A stretch of 64,000 bases of DNA, taken from contig JADGFI010000030.1 in assembly GCA_016743945.1 (NCBI GenBank), positions 1 to 64,000 of the forward strand, given 5' to 3'. The notes beneath the pieces are model-generated. The model worked only from the letters and a program-made list of their open reading frames with translations. It did not search any database and was not told the origin of the DNA. Made by a program: the position numbers and the translations under genes. Positions 9,012 through 18,659 of this stretch are shown one piece after another (position 1 is the first letter of the stretch; the number at the start of each line of letters is the position of its first letter). This DNA comes from Desulfobacteraceae bacterium. Lineage in GTDB: Bacteria; Desulfobacterota; Desulfobacteria; Desulfobacterales; Desulfobacteraceae.

Positions 9012-10226
9012 ATGGGTGATACCGGGAATTTGGAGTATGAAAAATACAAAGAAATTTTTAGCGGCTATCGATATCCATTGGCCTTTGTGGATTTGAACAG
9101 GTTTGATGATAATATTGCCTATGTGGCAGCTACCCAGAAAAAAACAGGCAAATCCATCAGGATTGCTTCAAAATCAATACGATGCCTTGACCTGATCAAA
9201 CGTGTTTTCACAAAAGGGAAAGATGCCTACCAGGGAATTCTTTCCTTTACCATGGAAGAAGCAGGCTTTTTGATAGATAACGGACTTGATGATATAATTG
9301 TAGCATATCCGTCTATCCAGCAAAGCGATATTGATATTTTTGTTGATAAAACAAAACAAGGGGCAACCTTGTCCCTGATGGTGGACTGCCCAACGCATTT
9401 AAAAGCCTTGTCCCAAGCCGGAGAAAAGGCGGGGGTGATACTCAATGTCTGCCTTGATATTGATATGTCCTACAAACCTTTTGGGGCCCATATCGGGGTG
9501 AGGCGAAGCCCGGTTCATAGTGTTGAGCAAGCGGTTCTTTTGGCAAAAGCATCCCAAAAAATGGCCGGGATCAACATTAATTCGGTTATGGGATATGAAG
9601 CTCAGATTGCATCGGTAAATGATGATTATCCGGGACAATCCATAAAAAACACCCTGCTTAGATTTGTAAAAAAGCGGTCGGTAAAAGAGCTGACAAAACG
9701 ACGTGAAAAAATTATTAAAGCCTTGGAATATGAAGGTCTTGACTTAAAGATTGTTAATGGCGGAGGCAGCGGAAGTCTTGTGTCCACAGGGTTGGACAAA
9801 TCCGTAACCGAGGTTACAGCAGGTTCTGCCTTTTTTGCTCCGGCTCTTTTCAGATATTTTAATGAAGTAAAATTTACGCCTGCTGCATTTTTCGGACTAC
9901 AGGTTGCAAGAATTCCGACCAAGGGGGTCGTAACCTGCCAGGGCGGCGGATATGTAGCTTCCGGTGAAGTGACCACAAGCCGGCTGCCATGGCCTGTGAT
10001 GCCCAAAGGCTTAAAATATATTTCAATGGAGGGGGCAGGCGAGGTTCAAACCCCTCTTATTATTCCTAAACATGCATCTGAAATAAAATTATGTGATCCT
10101 GTATTTTTTCAACATGCCAAGGCAGGGGAATTGTGCGAAAGATTTAACAAACTTTATTTAGTTGAAAATAACCAAGTTATTAAAAGTGTTCCAACCTATC
10201 GCGGGCAAGGGAATGCGTTTCTATAA
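9012..10226 (+). CDS. PLP-dependent alanine racemase-fold enzyme (amino acid deaminase/aldolase type)
   Basis: 404 residues. The fold-type III PLP pattern is clear: YPLAFVDLNRFDDNIAYV followed by RIASKSIRC, where the Lys of ASKS is the expected PLP-binding lysine; LMVDCPTHLKAL; a LNVCLDIDMSYKPFGAHIGVRRSP substrate/PLP strand; and the phosphate-binding IVNGGGSGSL. This matches the D-threonine aldolase/D-serine dehydratase-like group that databases call amino acid deaminase/aldolase, rather than true alanine racemase. The substrate cannot be read from sequence. Being co-directional with alcohol and aldehyde oxidoreductases, it may release an aldehyde or keto acid from a hydroxyamino compound. 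That is inference. Confidence 0.78.
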   Translation: MGDTGNLEYEKYKEIFSGYRYPLAFVDLNRFDDNIAYVAATQKKTGKSIRIASKSIRCLDLIKRVFTKGKDAYQGILSFTMEEAGFLIDNGLDDIIVAYPSIQQSDIDIFVDKTKQGATLSLMVDCPTHLKALSQAGEKAGVILNVCLDIDMSYKPFGAHIGVRRSPVHSVEQAVLLAKASQKMAGININSVMGYEAQIASVNDDYPGQSIKNTLLRFVKKRSVKELTKRREKIIKALEYEGLDLKIVNGGGSGSLVSTGLDKSVTEVTAGSAFFAPALFRYFNEVKFTPAAFFGLQVARIPTKGVVTCQGGGYVASGEVTTSRLPWPVMPKGLKYISMEGAGEVQTPLIIPKHASEIKLCDPVFFQHAKAGELCERFNKLYLVENNQVIKSVPTYRGQGNAFL

Positions 10227-10318
10227 CCGGCATGGCCGGAGCAAGATTGGCTACAAAAGAATATGAAAGTACCATTTTAAAATTTGTCAGCGACTTTCAT
10301 ATAAATAAAGGAGGAAAA

Positions 10319-11725
10319 ATGAAAAAGGATCTTTCCCGGGTTTTTGATTTTATTTTTGTGGGGGCAGGCATTTCAGGTCCGTTTATTGCCAATGACCTGT
10401 GTAAAAAAGGGTGTGATTGCTTAATGTTGGAAGCGGGTAAACTTTTTACAAGAAAAACCTATCCTTCCAATGGGCTTGACGGCACCTCACAGCTTTACTG
10501 GTCGGGAGGAATGGAGCTTGGCCATGATTGTAAACTTGCTTTTTTACGCCCCAAGGTTGTGGGCGGCGGCTCAATTGTTAATCAGGCCCTTGTTGATAGG
10601 TTTGACGATGCTGCCTTTAATTCATGGAAAGATGCATCAGGTGTAGATTTTTTTAATGTCAATGATATGGAACATTGGTATGACCAGGCTGAATCTGAAA
10701 TAGTCATCCAGGAAATCCCTGCTGAGTTTAGAAATAAAAATGCGGAAATCTTTGACCAGGGGTTTAAGAACATGAAATATCAGAACGCCCCTTTGCGAAG
10801 AGCCCAAAGTAATTGTTACCTGGAAGAGGGAAACTGCTGCATAGAATGCCTTAACGGATGTAAGCTCGGCAGCAAACAGAGTACTCCTGAAACCGTGCTC
10901 AAAGAAGCCCTTGAAAACGATCTCACACTTGTTCCCGAAATTGAGGTCACCCGGATCATTGAAAAAGATGGTGATATCAAAGTGATTGGAAAGGATGCAA
11001 AGGGCGGAACCGCAACATACCGGGCAAAGAACCTTGTTCTGGCGGCAGGTGCAATTGGAAATGCAAGGCTTTTATTAAACTCGGGGTTTAATAAAAAAGT
11101 AACGCATATCGGTCATGATTTTTATTGCCACCCCCAGTTTATGAGTTTTGGGTTGTATGATGAAAAAATCAATTCCCATAAAGGGGCGTTCCAGGCATTT
11201 AAATCAGATGACAAGGGATTCAGGGAAAACGGATACAAACTTGAAAACGTATATGCAGGTCCGGAAGGCTTGGCTTTGCTGGTGCCCGGTTTTGGAATTC
11301 CCCATCACAGGCACATGGAAAAGCTAGCTCATTTTGCCTGTATCGAGGTGTGTACAAGAGATACAAATCCCGGGCAGATCAAGGTGAACCGCAAGGGCAA
11401 GGCGTTGATAAGAAAAGTTCAGAACGCAGAAGACTTGTCCCGCAAGGCAAAGGGAACAAAAGTGATAGAAGAGATTTTTTCATCCACCGGGGCCAAGCAA
11501 ATCATCCATGGCCAGTTTGGTATCGGCCTTCATTTAATGGGATGCTGCCCCATTGGCACAGATTCAAATAAATCAGTCATAGATCCGGAATTCCGGCTCC
11601 ATGGGTTTAAAAATATTTTTTGTGCAGATTCAAGCATCTTTCCAAATGCGCCTGGAATCAATCCCTCTTTAACCATTATGGCACTTTCCAAGAAAGCTGC
11701 TCACAGCATATTAAGGAGCCTGTAA
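10319..11725 (+). CDS. GMC-family FAD alcohol oxidoreductase (long-chain alcohol oxidase-like)
   Basis: 468 residues from the ATG at 10319, placed just after AAAGGAGGAAAA; the longer frame from 10232 has no ribosome site and adds an unrelated tail. FAD binding is shown by FIFVGAGISGPFIAND near residue 15 and LVLAAGAIGNARLLLNSG. The GMC active-site region at the C-terminus has HLMGCCPIG and PNAPGINPSLTIMALSKKAA. A cysteine cluster NCCIECLNGCKLGSKQST resembles the one I remember in long-chain fatty alcohol oxidase-type GMC enzymes. The protein probably oxidises an alcohol to an aldehyde. The next gene encodes an aldehyde dehydrogenase two bases downstream, giving a two-step alcohol-to-acid route. 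The electron acceptor is unknown. Confidence 0.82.
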   Translation: MKKDLSRVFDFIFVGAGISGPFIANDLCKKGCDCLMLEAGKLFTRKTYPSNGLDGTSQLYWSGGMELGHDCKLAFLRPKVVGGGSIVNQALVDRFDDAAFNSWKDASGVDFFNVNDMEHWYDQAESEIVIQEIPAEFRNKNAEIFDQGFKNMKYQNAPLRRAQSNCYLEEGNCCIECLNGCKLGSKQSTPETVLKEALENDLTLVPEIEVTRIIEKDGDIKVIGKDAKGGTATYRAKNLVLAAGAIGNARLLLNSGFNKKVTHIGHDFYCHPQFMSFGLYDEKINSHKGAFQAFKSDDKGFRENGYKLENVYAGPEGLALLVPGFGIPHHRHMEKLAHFACIEVCTRDTNPGQIKVNRKGKALIRKVQNAEDLSRKAKGTKVIEEIFSSTGAKQIIHGQFGIGLHLMGCCPIGTDSNKSVIDPEFRLHGFKNIFCADSSIFPNAPGINPSLTIMALSKKAAHSILRSL

Positions 11726-11727
11726 AA

Positions 11728-13671
11728 ATGATGATTTCAAAATATTTCTCACAAAACCAGCTAAGGGGATTTTTAAAGGTTGGCGATATTGTTCTGCCGG
11801 GAACGGATATATCGCCGTCATTTTCAAAAACCGGATGCGTTCATCACATTGACCGCATGGCAAAATATTTGAGTGAAGATGATCTGGGCGGTTTGCAATT
11901 GCTTTTTGGTGTTTTCAGGTGGACACCCAAATGGATTATTTCTCTGATCATGTCAGCCTGCGGGCATAATAACCGTTTTCCAGGATTTATAGGGGCTGGG
12001 CTGCGGATGATAGAAATAGGCGTGAAGGGAGCTACGCTTTCTCCCTATTATTCCAATCTGACCTCCCCTGAATATACAGGTAAAAAAGTACATGACATCA
12101 TTGGATGGAACCCCAAAATAGTCGTGAAAGAAGACCAGGTATATCAAAAACCTAAAAAGATTAATCTTGAAAATCCAGCACCTGAAGATATAACGGCTGT
12201 CTATGATGTTTCAAGAACGGTCCAACAGGACATCAGGGACTGGGGAGTGAAAAAGCGCCTGGAATTTATTACAAATCTTAAGGCTGTGATCTTAAAAAAT
12301 CAGGAACACATCCTTGACAGGGTGCAGCAGGATACCGGCAAGTCAAGGTTTGATGCCATTACAGCAGAAATATTCGGGGTTTTGGATTTCCTGGATTATC
12401 TGGAAAAAAACGCCGTAAAAATACTTTCTGACAGAAAAGTGCCCACGCCCTTTGCATTGATGGGGAAAAAATCAAAAGTTTATTTTGAACCTCTGGGAAC
12501 GGCTCTTTTGATTTCTCCCTGGAATTATCCTTTTTACCAGGCCATTGTTCCCATCTGCCAGGCATTCATCGTGGGAAATGCTGTTGTGTTCAAACCGTCT
12601 AAGGCCACCCCCCTCAAGGGGCTTGTGGAAGACTTGCTTGGGCAGGCGGGTTTCTTGCCGGGCTGGGTACAAATTGTTTACGGTCAGGGCGGTGTCATCG
12701 GTGATGCCCTGGTGGATGGAAGGCCGGATAAGATATTTATGATCGGAAGCGGATCTGTGGGAAAACGCATCATGTCCCGAGCAGCAGAACAATTGATTCC
12801 TGTGGAACTTGAACTGGGCGGCAAAGATCCCATGATAGTATTTGAAGATGTGAATATTGACAGGGCTGTTGCAGGCGCTGTCTGGGGTGCTTTTACAACC
12901 ACCGGCCAGTCCTGTACCTCGGTGGAGAGGCTTTTTGTGCATACCGATATTTATGATGAATTTAAAGAAAGGCTTGTGAAGGAAGCCTTAAAACTGAGAC
13001 TTGGCACCGATACAGACGGCAGTGCCGACATCGGGTCTGTTACAACAAAATCCCAGCTTGAAGAGATAGCAAGACAGGTGGATGATGCAAAACAAAAGGG
13101 CGCCAGCTTTCTTACCGGCAAAGACTGGGACGGTAAAACAGCCTTTGTTCCCCCCATGGTGATCGAAGGGGTTACAAAAGAGATGCTTGTTGACCAGGAA
13201 GAAAATTTTGGCCCTCTGCTGCCAATCTATTCTTTTTCAAGCGAACAGGAAGCTGTTGAGCTTGCCAATGACCCGGAATTCGGACTTTCTGCAAGTGTAT
13301 GGGCAGATGACCTAAAAAAAGCGGATCGTGTCACAAGACAGATATACACAGGGAATGTTTCAATCAATAATGTCATGCTCACGGAAGGCAACCATGCACT
13401 GCCCTTCGGCGGTGTGCAGAAAAGCGGATTCGGCAGGTATAAAGGAGAATTTGGTTTTTATGCCTTTGCAAATATTAAATCCATACTGGTGGATAAAAAC
13501 AGCAAAAAGATGGAGGCCAACTGGTTCCCGTATACCCCCAAAAAATATCAATTATTTTCAAATCTGACAAAGGCGCTTTATTCCCCCGGAGTTGTTGCAA
13601 GCTATATCAAAGGTGCAATTCACGGACTCAAACTTGAAAGTTATGTGGGTAAGCTTTCAAAGAAGAAATAA
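11728..13671 (+). CDS. Aldehyde dehydrogenase with an N-terminal gluconate-dehydrogenase-subunit-3-like domain
   Basis: 647 residues from the ATG at 11728 behind TTAAGGAGCC. ALDH enzymes are about 450-500 residues, so about 150 extra residues lie in front. The tail contains FLKVGDIVLPGTDISPSF and GCVHHIDRMAKYL, which resemble the small partner subunits of GMC dehydrogenases (gluconate 2-dehydrogenase subunit 3 type); this is a pattern judgement. The ALDH part is complete: ISPWNYPF, GNAVVFKPSKATPL, MIGSGSVGKRI, VELELGGKDPM with the general-base Glu, TTGQSCTSVERLF with the catalytic Cys, and the PFGGVQKSGFGRYKGEFG end. The tail may dock the enzyme on the GMC oxidoreductase encoded just upstream and pass the aldehyde on. 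Confidence 0.85.
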   Translation: MMISKYFSQNQLRGFLKVGDIVLPGTDISPSFSKTGCVHHIDRMAKYLSEDDLGGLQLLFGVFRWTPKWIISLIMSACGHNNRFPGFIGAGLRMIEIGVKGATLSPYYSNLTSPEYTGKKVHDIIGWNPKIVVKEDQVYQKPKKINLENPAPEDITAVYDVSRTVQQDIRDWGVKKRLEFITNLKAVILKNQEHILDRVQQDTGKSRFDAITAEIFGVLDFLDYLEKNAVKILSDRKVPTPFALMGKKSKVYFEPLGTALLISPWNYPFYQAIVPICQAFIVGNAVVFKPSKATPLKGLVEDLLGQAGFLPGWVQIVYGQGGVIGDALVDGRPDKIFMIGSGSVGKRIMSRAAEQLIPVELELGGKDPMIVFEDVNIDRAVAGAVWGAFTTTGQSCTSVERLFVHTDIYDEFKERLVKEALKLRLGTDTDGSADIGSVTTKSQLEEIARQVDDAKQKGASFLTGKDWDGKTAFVPPMVIEGVTKEMLVDQEENFGPLLPIYSFSSEQEAVELANDPEFGLSASVWADDLKKADRVTRQIYTGNVSINNVMLTEGNHALPFGGVQKSGFGRYKGEFGFYAFANIKSILVDKNSKKMEANWFPYTPKKYQLFSNLTKALYSPGVVASYIKGAIHGLKLESYVGKLSKKK

Positions 13672-13759
13672 GAGAATAGGGTGACAAAAAAAAGAAGCTG
13701 GAGGAACTTGTTATCGCTTAAATTAATACTTTTGCAAAACTAAAAAAGGAATTTAAAGC

Positions 13760-14983
13760 ATGACGGAAAAAGAAATCAGATTATATAATTATAGATGGAT
13801 TGTGCTATTTGTTTATGCTGTGATCAACATTGTGGTGCAAATACAATGGTTGACATTTGCCACCATAGCCAGGGAGGCAAAGATAGTATATGGTGTAACC
13901 GCCTTGCAGATTGATTTTTTTTCATTAATTTACATGCTGGTGTTTTTAATTGTCTGCATTCCTGCATCCTATATCATAGATACCTATGGAATAAAGATCG
14001 GAATTGGAATTGGAGCCGTGTTAACAGGGGTTTTCGGACTGATGAAAGGCATTTATGCCACTGATTATGCAATTGTTGCCATATCCCAGACAGGATTGGC
14101 CATTGCCCAGCCTTTTATTCTTAATTCCGCAACAAAGTTATCCAGTCGCTGGTTCCCGGCAAACGAACGGGCTACTGCCGTGGGAATAGCAACCCTGTCC
14201 CAATTCATCGGTATTTTAATTGTGATGATAGCAACTCCTTTGATGATCTCCAAAACGACTGAAGGAATTTATGACATTTCCGGGATGATGATGACCTGGG
14301 GCGTTGTCAGTGCCATTGCTGCGGTAATATTATTGATTTTCCTGAAAGAAAGCCCCCCGACCCCGCCTGTTATGGGCGAAGAAGAGGATCGATTCGAAGT
14401 GTTTAAAGGGATAAAGCATATTTTTAATAATAAAGATATGCTTTACCTGATTATTTTCTTTTTTATTGGGTTGGGCGTCTTTAATGCCGTCAGCACCTGT
14501 ATTGATCAAATTTGCCAGACCAAAGGGCTAAGCATCGAAGAAACCGGCCTGGTGGGGGGGATAATGCTGATTGCCGGTATAATTGGTGCTGCAGTCATTC
14601 CTGTTTTTTCTGATAAATATCTGAAGCGAAAACCATTTTTAATCGTCGGCATGGTTGGAACGACTATTGGTTTAATCGGACTTACCTTTTCACACGATTA
14701 TTTTGGGGCTCTTGTGTTTTCCTTTATTCTTGGTTTTTTCTTATTGGGTGTTTGTGCGCCCATAGGATTTCAATACAGTGCTGAAGTTTCTAATCCTGCA
14801 CCTGAGTCAACGGCCCAGGGCCTTGTATTGCTGGCAGGTCAGATCTCCGGAATTATATTTATCTTTGGAATTAATAAATTCGGTATCACTTCATTCCTTT
14901 TTGCTTTTATCGTGCTGATGCTGATAAACATATTGCTGACTTTTTTAATTAAAGAATCGCCTATCTCGCAAAATCAGAAATAA
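13760..14983 (+). CDS. MFS transporter (FLVCR-like)
   Basis: 407 residues with about twelve hydrophobic segments. It starts NYRWIVLFVYAVINIVVQIQWLTFATI, which resembles FLVCR-type major facilitator proteins, and has the loop SDKYLKRKPFLIVG between helices 8 and 9. The central hydrophilic loop is PPTPPVMGEEEDRFEVFKG. It lies 88 bases after the aldehyde dehydrogenase and points the same way, so it probably imports the substrate of the oxidative block or exports a product. The solute cannot be deduced. Ribosome site AAAAAGGAATTTAAAGC. Confidence 0.82.
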   Translation: MTEKEIRLYNYRWIVLFVYAVINIVVQIQWLTFATIAREAKIVYGVTALQIDFFSLIYMLVFLIVCIPASYIIDTYGIKIGIGIGAVLTGVFGLMKGIYATDYAIVAISQTGLAIAQPFILNSATKLSSRWFPANERATAVGIATLSQFIGILIVMIATPLMISKTTEGIYDISGMMMTWGVVSAIAAVILLIFLKESPPTPPVMGEEEDRFEVFKGIKHIFNNKDMLYLIIFFFIGLGVFNAVSTCIDQICQTKGLSIEETGLVGGIMLIAGIIGAAVIPVFSDKYLKRKPFLIVGMVGTTIGLIGLTFSHDYFGALVFSFILGFFLLGVCAPIGFQYSAEVSNPAPESTAQGLVLLAGQISGIIFIFGINKFGITSFLFAFIVLMLINILLTFLIKESPISQNQK

Positions 14984-15120
14984 TAGTAATTATTAAAATA
15001 AAGGAAAACTTTTTTCAGATGAAAAAATACCATCCTGGAATCTCCAAGATGCCCCGGTGTCCCAGGCGAAGTGTTTGTATCGTCAGCTAAACTTGGAATT
15101 TTAATTGCGAGGATAAAAAA

Positions 15121-16554
15121 ATGAAAACATCGGCAGAATTTGTAAATACAGAGACTAAAAATAAAGCAGAAATAATTTTCAAGAAACAAAAAGAAGCCTA
15201 TCTTAAGGAACCCTATATCCCCTATGAAAAGCGGATGGATATTTTAATGAGAATTGAGCAAATCCTGCAAGAAAATGATGATAAAATTTGTGAAGCGATC
15301 TGCACCGATTTTGGGAACCGTTCCCTCCACGAAACAAAAATTCTGGAAATATCCACCAGCATAATGGGATTGAGATATACCCGGAAACGGCTCAAAAAAT
15401 GGATGAAATCCCAAAAGCGACATACCTCCCTGGTCTTTTTTGGAGGAAAGAACAAGGTGATCCCCCAGGCAAAAGGAGTCGTGGGAATTGTTACCCCCTG
15501 GAATTATCCTTTGTTTCTGGCTCTAAGCCCTTTAACCTGTGCCATTGCAGCAGGAAATCGGGTGATGATCAAACAAGCCACCAATTCTCAATCCCTGTGT
15601 CAGTTGCTGCAAGAAAAGTTCTCTGATAATTTTTCCGAAGATATGATTTCATTTTTACCGGACGTTCCTGCAAAGGATTTTTCCTCCCTGCCCTTTGATC
15701 ACCTTATATTTACAGGTTCCCCGGAAGTGGGAAAAACAATTATGAAAACCGCTGCCAAGAACCTAACACCCATAACATTGGAACTGGGGGGAAAATCACC
15801 AACAATTTTAGCCGATGATTTTGATTTAAAAACAGCCGTGGAACGGGTGATGTATGCAAAACTTATGAATGCTGGGCAGACCTGCGTTGCCCCGGACTAT
15901 TTGTTTGTACCCCAAAAAAAATTAGAGGGGTTTATAGAAATAGCAAAAACAATTGTTTCCAGTCGATATCCGAGTCTTGAAACCAAAGACTATACAAGCA
16001 TTATCGATGAAAAAGCCTACCAGCGGCTCCTTTTCACCCTTGAAGATGCCAGGAAAAAAAAGGCAAATATTATCAATTTAATACCGGCTCCCCAAAGCAA
16101 TAATGAATTGCAAAAAATTGCTCCCACAATTGTCACTGCTGTTAATGAAGAGATGACCCTCATGCAGAATGAAATATTTGGTCCCTTGCTGCCGATCATG
16201 ACCTACCAGTCACTGGAAGAGGTCATTGAATATATTAATCTCCATGAACGCCCTTTGGGGCTGTATGCTTTCTCCAATGATCGAGTATTTTTGGAAACAT
16301 TGATCAAAAATACCATGTCAGGCGGTGTTACAATAAATGATTGTGCCATGCATGTGGCCCAGCATGATATTCCTTTCGGTGGTGTTGGAAACTCCGGGAT
16401 GGGTCAATATCACGGATACGAGGGGTTTGTGGAATTTTCAAAACTTAGACCTGTGTTCAAACAGGCAAAAAAAGCCCTGGCCATAACACCACCCTACGGA
16501 TCAACATTTGACAAAATTTACCGTTTAATAAAAAAAATAAAATGGATTTCTTAG
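15121..16554 (+). CDS. Aldehyde dehydrogenase (class 3/coniferyl- or fatty-aldehyde type)
   Basis: 477 residues, the normal size. Seen: GVVGIVTPWNYPLFLALSPL, AAGNRVMIKQATNSQSLC, LIFTGSPEVGKTIM, TLELGGKSPTIL with the general-base Glu, MNAGQTCVAPDYLFVP with the catalytic Cys, and IPFGGVGNSGMGQYHGYEGF. AGQTCVAPDY and the missing N-terminal extension place it with the short class 3 ALDHs (coniferyl or fatty aldehyde dehydrogenases), different from the fused enzyme at 11728. It may act on a second aldehyde of the same pathway, perhaps the one released by the PLP enzyme. A 137-base gap with GAGGATAAAAA before the ATG separates it from the transporter, so it may have its own promoter. Confidence 0.88.
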   Translation: MKTSAEFVNTETKNKAEIIFKKQKEAYLKEPYIPYEKRMDILMRIEQILQENDDKICEAICTDFGNRSLHETKILEISTSIMGLRYTRKRLKKWMKSQKRHTSLVFFGGKNKVIPQAKGVVGIVTPWNYPLFLALSPLTCAIAAGNRVMIKQATNSQSLCQLLQEKFSDNFSEDMISFLPDVPAKDFSSLPFDHLIFTGSPEVGKTIMKTAAKNLTPITLELGGKSPTILADDFDLKTAVERVMYAKLMNAGQTCVAPDYLFVPQKKLEGFIEIAKTIVSSRYPSLETKDYTSIIDEKAYQRLLFTLEDARKKKANIINLIPAPQSNNELQKIAPTIVTAVNEEMTLMQNEIFGPLLPIMTYQSLEEVIEYINLHERPLGLYAFSNDRVFLETLIKNTMSGGVTINDCAMHVAQHDIPFGGVGNSGMGQYHGYEGFVEFSKLRPVFKQAKKALAITPPYGSTFDKIYRLIKKIKWIS

Positions 16555-16661
16555 ATACCCTAGGATTTCATTAAAACAATACAGGTCAAACCAGGGAAAA
16601 TACATCGTCAAATGAGAAGTTAGCCCAGGGGGATCCGTAAGATCAGGTCAAATTCTCCAGG

Positions 16662-16677
16662 GAGAATATTAATTTTT
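16662..16677. promoter_or_regulatory. Inverted repeat upstream of the 5'-nucleotidase gene
   Basis: ATTCTCC at 16662-16668 and GGAGAAT at 16671-16677 form a perfect 7-base inverted repeat with a 2-base centre. It lies 23 bases before the ATG, so it could be an operator or a translation-affecting hairpin. Function is not shown. Confidence 0.35.
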
Positions 16678-16700
16678 ACGAGGATTAAAGGGAGTGCTCT

Positions 16701-18659
16701 ATGAGATCCAGATGTTTATCCGCTTTTTCAATCGCTATGATGACCGTTTTATTCTACACACCGCTCTTGGCTGAAACGCGACTGACCATTCTTCATACCA
16801 ATGATCTTCATTCGCATTTACAAGGGTTTTCTCCCAACAGGGACTATAGTCCCACGATTACCGGCAATGATGACACAATGGGAGGATGGGCCCGGATAGC
16901 AAGTGTGATCAAAACCGAAAAGGCCAAAAGAGACAACCCGGTATTGGTCCTGGATAGTGGCGATTTCTTAATGGGATCCCTTTTTCACATGGTCAGCCGT
17001 GAACAGGCTTTTGAACTGGTGCTGATGAAGGAGATGGGAGTCGATATGACAACTCTGGGTAACCATGAGTTTGACATCAGGCCCGAGGGACTGGCCAGGG
17101 TTCTGGAGTCTGCTGTCCAAAAGGGTAAGATGCCTCAGATTGTCGCCTCCAACCTCATATTCGATGACACCAACATCAAGGATGACCGGTTGGAAGCACT
17201 TTTTAAACAGGGGGTGGTGAAACCCTATCAGGTCATGGTCAAGGATGGACTGAGAATCGGATTTTTCGGTCTGATGGGACATGAGGCCGCAGGTTTTTCT
17301 CCCTTTGCCTCTCCTGTAAAGTTCAGCGATCCCTTTGAAACCGCAAAAGAGATGGTCCGAGTGCTTAAGCAAGACGAAAAGGCGGACCTTATCATCTGCC
17401 TCTCCCACAGCGGATTAAACAGTGATCCGGAAAAATCCGAGGATGAGCTGCTGGCCCAAAACGTAGATGGTATCGATATCATCATCAGCGGCCATACCCA
17501 TACCCGGCTGTTGAAACCGATTATTTGCAACGATACCGTCATCGTTCAGTCCTGGGCCTATGGCAAGCATATCGGCGTTTTGGATATGATTGTTTCTTCG
17601 GAAGGCGTGAGGGTAACGAAATATCAAGCGATCCCCATCAATGATGCCATTGCCGGGGATACCCATATTAATGATATGATCAATTCGTGCATAGACATTG
17701 TCAACCAGGATGTTTTAAAGCCTTACAACCTGCGCTTTGACCAGCCACTGGTAAAAACCGATTTTGATCTCAAACTGGCACAGGAGGAGACCAACCTGGG
17801 AAACCTGGTGACCGACGCCACCCGCTGGATGGTGGACCAGGTTGAATACGATCCGGCCGATCCCGGCAGCAGGGTTGATATCTCTATTCAGTCCAACGGA
17901 GTGATCCGTGACAATATCCTCAAGGGCGAAACCGGACTTGTAACGGTCAGTGATCTGTTCAGAGTGGTTCCCCTGGGTATCGGTTCGGATGATACCATGG
18001 GGTATCCATTGGTTTCGATTTATGTAAACGCAGCGGAAATAAAAAAAGTCTTTGAAGTGCTGACAACGGTATGCCCTTTGAAAGGCGACGATTACTATCT
18101 TCAGGTTTCCGGTGCTAAAATCTCCTATAATCCAAACAGAATGCTGTTTGACCGCGTGACAGACATAGCGCTTGAAGATGGTAACGGCAGTTATTCGCCA
18201 GTGAAATACTCTAGCGAGAACTCCCGGCTTTACAAGTTTGTCACCAATATCTATAACGCCACTTTTCTCAAGATCATCGGCGGCTTTACCAACGGTATTT
18301 TAACCATCGTTCCCAAGGACAGGCTGGGGAATCCCCTGGAAGATCTGGCCAGTGCCCGTGTGGATGGGGACAAAAGCATGCCCGGTATCCAGGAAGTCAA
18401 AGACTGGACCGCACTGATGAAGTATGTGCAGACCTTTAAAGACTCTGATGGCGACAGCATACCAGAAATCCCTGAACTATACCGATCCAATGACGGCCGC
18501 GTGGTGGCCCAGGCCAGTTTCAATCCTTACAAACTGCTGGCAGGAGGAAATTACCTTACCTGGATTGCATTTGGTGGTGTTCTCCTTGTCCTGGGATTGA
18601 TTTTCCTGATCATTTATCTGCCGGTGAGAATCATCAGGAAAAGGAAAAATCTGCTTTAG
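16701..18659 (+). CDS. 5'-nucleotidase / UshA-type metallophosphatase, membrane-anchored
   Basis: 652 residues with a signal peptide (cleavage probably after LLAE). The calcineurin-like domain has all its metal motifs: ILHTNDLHSHL, LDSGDFLMGS, TTLGNHEFD, ICLSHSG and IISGHTHTRL. The C-terminal 5-nucleotidase domain covers about 340-560, with TNLGNLVTDATRWM and IQSNGVIRDNI. A C-terminal hydrophobic segment (WIAFGGVLLVLGLIFLIIYL) and a basic tail RIIRKRKNLL look like a membrane or sorting anchor. It likely removes phosphate from extracellular nucleotides, supplying nucleosides and phosphate. It stands alone behind AAAGGGAG and meets a decayed gene tail to tail at its 3' end. Confidence 0.88.
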   Translation: MRSRCLSAFSIAMMTVLFYTPLLAETRLTILHTNDLHSHLQGFSPNRDYSPTITGNDDTMGGWARIASVIKTEKAKRDNPVLVLDSGDFLMGSLFHMVSREQAFELVLMKEMGVDMTTLGNHEFDIRPEGLARVLESAVQKGKMPQIVASNLIFDDTNIKDDRLEALFKQGVVKPYQVMVKDGLRIGFFGLMGHEAAGFSPFASPVKFSDPFETAKEMVRVLKQDEKADLIICLSHSGLNSDPEKSEDELLAQNVDGIDIIISGHTHTRLLKPIICNDTVIVQSWAYGKHIGVLDMIVSSEGVRVTKYQAIPINDAIAGDTHINDMINSCIDIVNQDVLKPYNLRFDQPLVKTDFDLKLAQEETNLGNLVTDATRWMVDQVEYDPADPGSRVDISIQSNGVIRDNILKGETGLVTVSDLFRVVPLGIGSDDTMGYPLVSIYVNAAEIKKVFEVLTTVCPLKGDDYYLQVSGAKISYNPNRMLFDRVTDIALEDGNGSYSPVKYSSENSRLYKFVTNIYNATFLKIIGGFTNGILTIVPKDRLGNPLEDLASARVDGDKSMPGIQEVKDWTALMKYVQTFKDSDGDSIPEIPELYRSNDGRVVAQASFNPYKLLAGGNYLTWIAFGGVLLVLGLIFLIIYLPVRIIRKRKNLL

